Shown in pieces: positions 6,705 to 6,877 of a stretch of 6,877 bases of DNA. This DNA comes from Planctomycetaceae bacterium (GTDB lineage: Bacteria > Planctomycetota > Planctomycetia > Pirellulales > Pirellulaceae): the NCBI GenBank assembly GCA_007695205.1, contig REEF01000751.1, forward strand, positions 1-6,877, in the 5' to 3' direction. Every line of letters starts with the position of its first letter. Position 1 is the stretch's first letter. Made by a program: the position numbers and the translations under genes. The notes under the pieces are model-generated. The model worked only from the letters and a program-made list of their open reading frames with translations, searched no databases and had not been told where the DNA came from.

Positions 6705-6877
6705 TTAGTCAATCGGAATAACCTCCAGGATATTCGCCCGTATGCCGACGAGGGCGGCGACAGGAATGCTCGTGTCGAATGTGGCGAGCGAGGCTCGATA
6801 ACAGTGCGCCAACCCGGCGAGATACAAGTCGGTGATTTGTCGATGCCCCTGCAGTTGAAACAGATCGAAATAGATCG
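6705..6877 (-). CDS. PIN-domain nuclease (VapC-like toxin), C-terminal fragment; start outside window
   Basis: The frame reads from the right window edge (first full codon at 6875) to a TAA at 6705-6707 and gives 56 residues. They include QITDLYLAGLAHCYRASLAT followed by FDTSIPVAAL, and end NILEVIPID. This matches the end of PIN-domain proteins: an Asp at the start of a helix (Asp16 here, in ITDLYLAGLA), then a strand ending in a second acidic residue (ATFD, Asp34). In VapC toxins these positions belong to the acidic cluster that binds Mg2+/Mn2+ for RNA cleavage. A typical PIN protein is about 130-140 residues, so more than half is missing beyond the edge. If this is a VapBC pair, the antitoxin would normally lie upstream of the toxin, which is also outside the window. 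The PIN assignment rests on pattern recognition over a short stretch but is fairly specific; its role as a toxin rather than another PIN nuclease is inferred. Confidence -1.
   Translation of the reverse strand, partial: IYFDLFQLQGHRQITDLYLAGLAHCYRASLATFDTSIPVAALVGIRANILEVIPID

Overview
The window is GC-rich bacterial DNA with three well-supported blocks. (1) On the + strand, the tail of an export operon: the C-terminal half of an RND-type inner-membrane transporter, cut by the left window edge, then an ABC-2 type ATPase and its membrane permease. The gap between the first two is 6 bases, and the last two overlap by 4 bases (ATGA), so the three are very likely co-transcribed. (2) Convergent to this on the - strand, a single long UbiD-family (prenyl-FMN dependent) decarboxylase. 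(3) At the right edge, on the - strand, the last 56 codons of a PIN-domain (VapC-like) nuclease whose start lies outside the window.

The organism cannot be named with certainty. The long UbiD form, an RND gene sitting directly in front of ABC-2 genes, sparse gene packing and short perfect palindromes between genes together suggest a Gram-negative environmental bacterium, possibly of the Planctomycetota. This is inference only. No rRNA, tRNA or CRISPR array was seen.

Layout: 2-1933 RND transporter (partial); 1940-2953 ABC ATPase; 2950-3684 ABC permease; 3685-4059 convergent intergenic space with a perfect 9-bp hairpin at 3716-3736 and an AT-rich stretch near 4000-4035 that may be the end of a decayed mobile element; 4060-5931 (-) UbiD-family decarboxylase starting at a GTG with a strong Shine-Dalgarno sequence; 5945-6704 about 760 bases with no convincing gene, but with two small inverted repeats and a short stretch resembling an RHS/YD repeat; 6705-6877 (-) PIN-domain C-terminus.

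How the genes work together: the RND protein and the ABC pair would form two export machines, one driven by an ion gradient and one by ATP, expressed from one transcript. A periplasmic adaptor and outer-membrane channel would be expected upstream, outside the window. The decarboxylase shows no link to them; it is in the opposite orientation, and its UbiX-type cofactor partner is not in the window. No clearly new system was found. The points most worth a second look are a repeated C-terminal element in the UbiD protein, the swapped acidic and Asn residues in the RND ion-relay helices, and the edge-truncated PIN gene.
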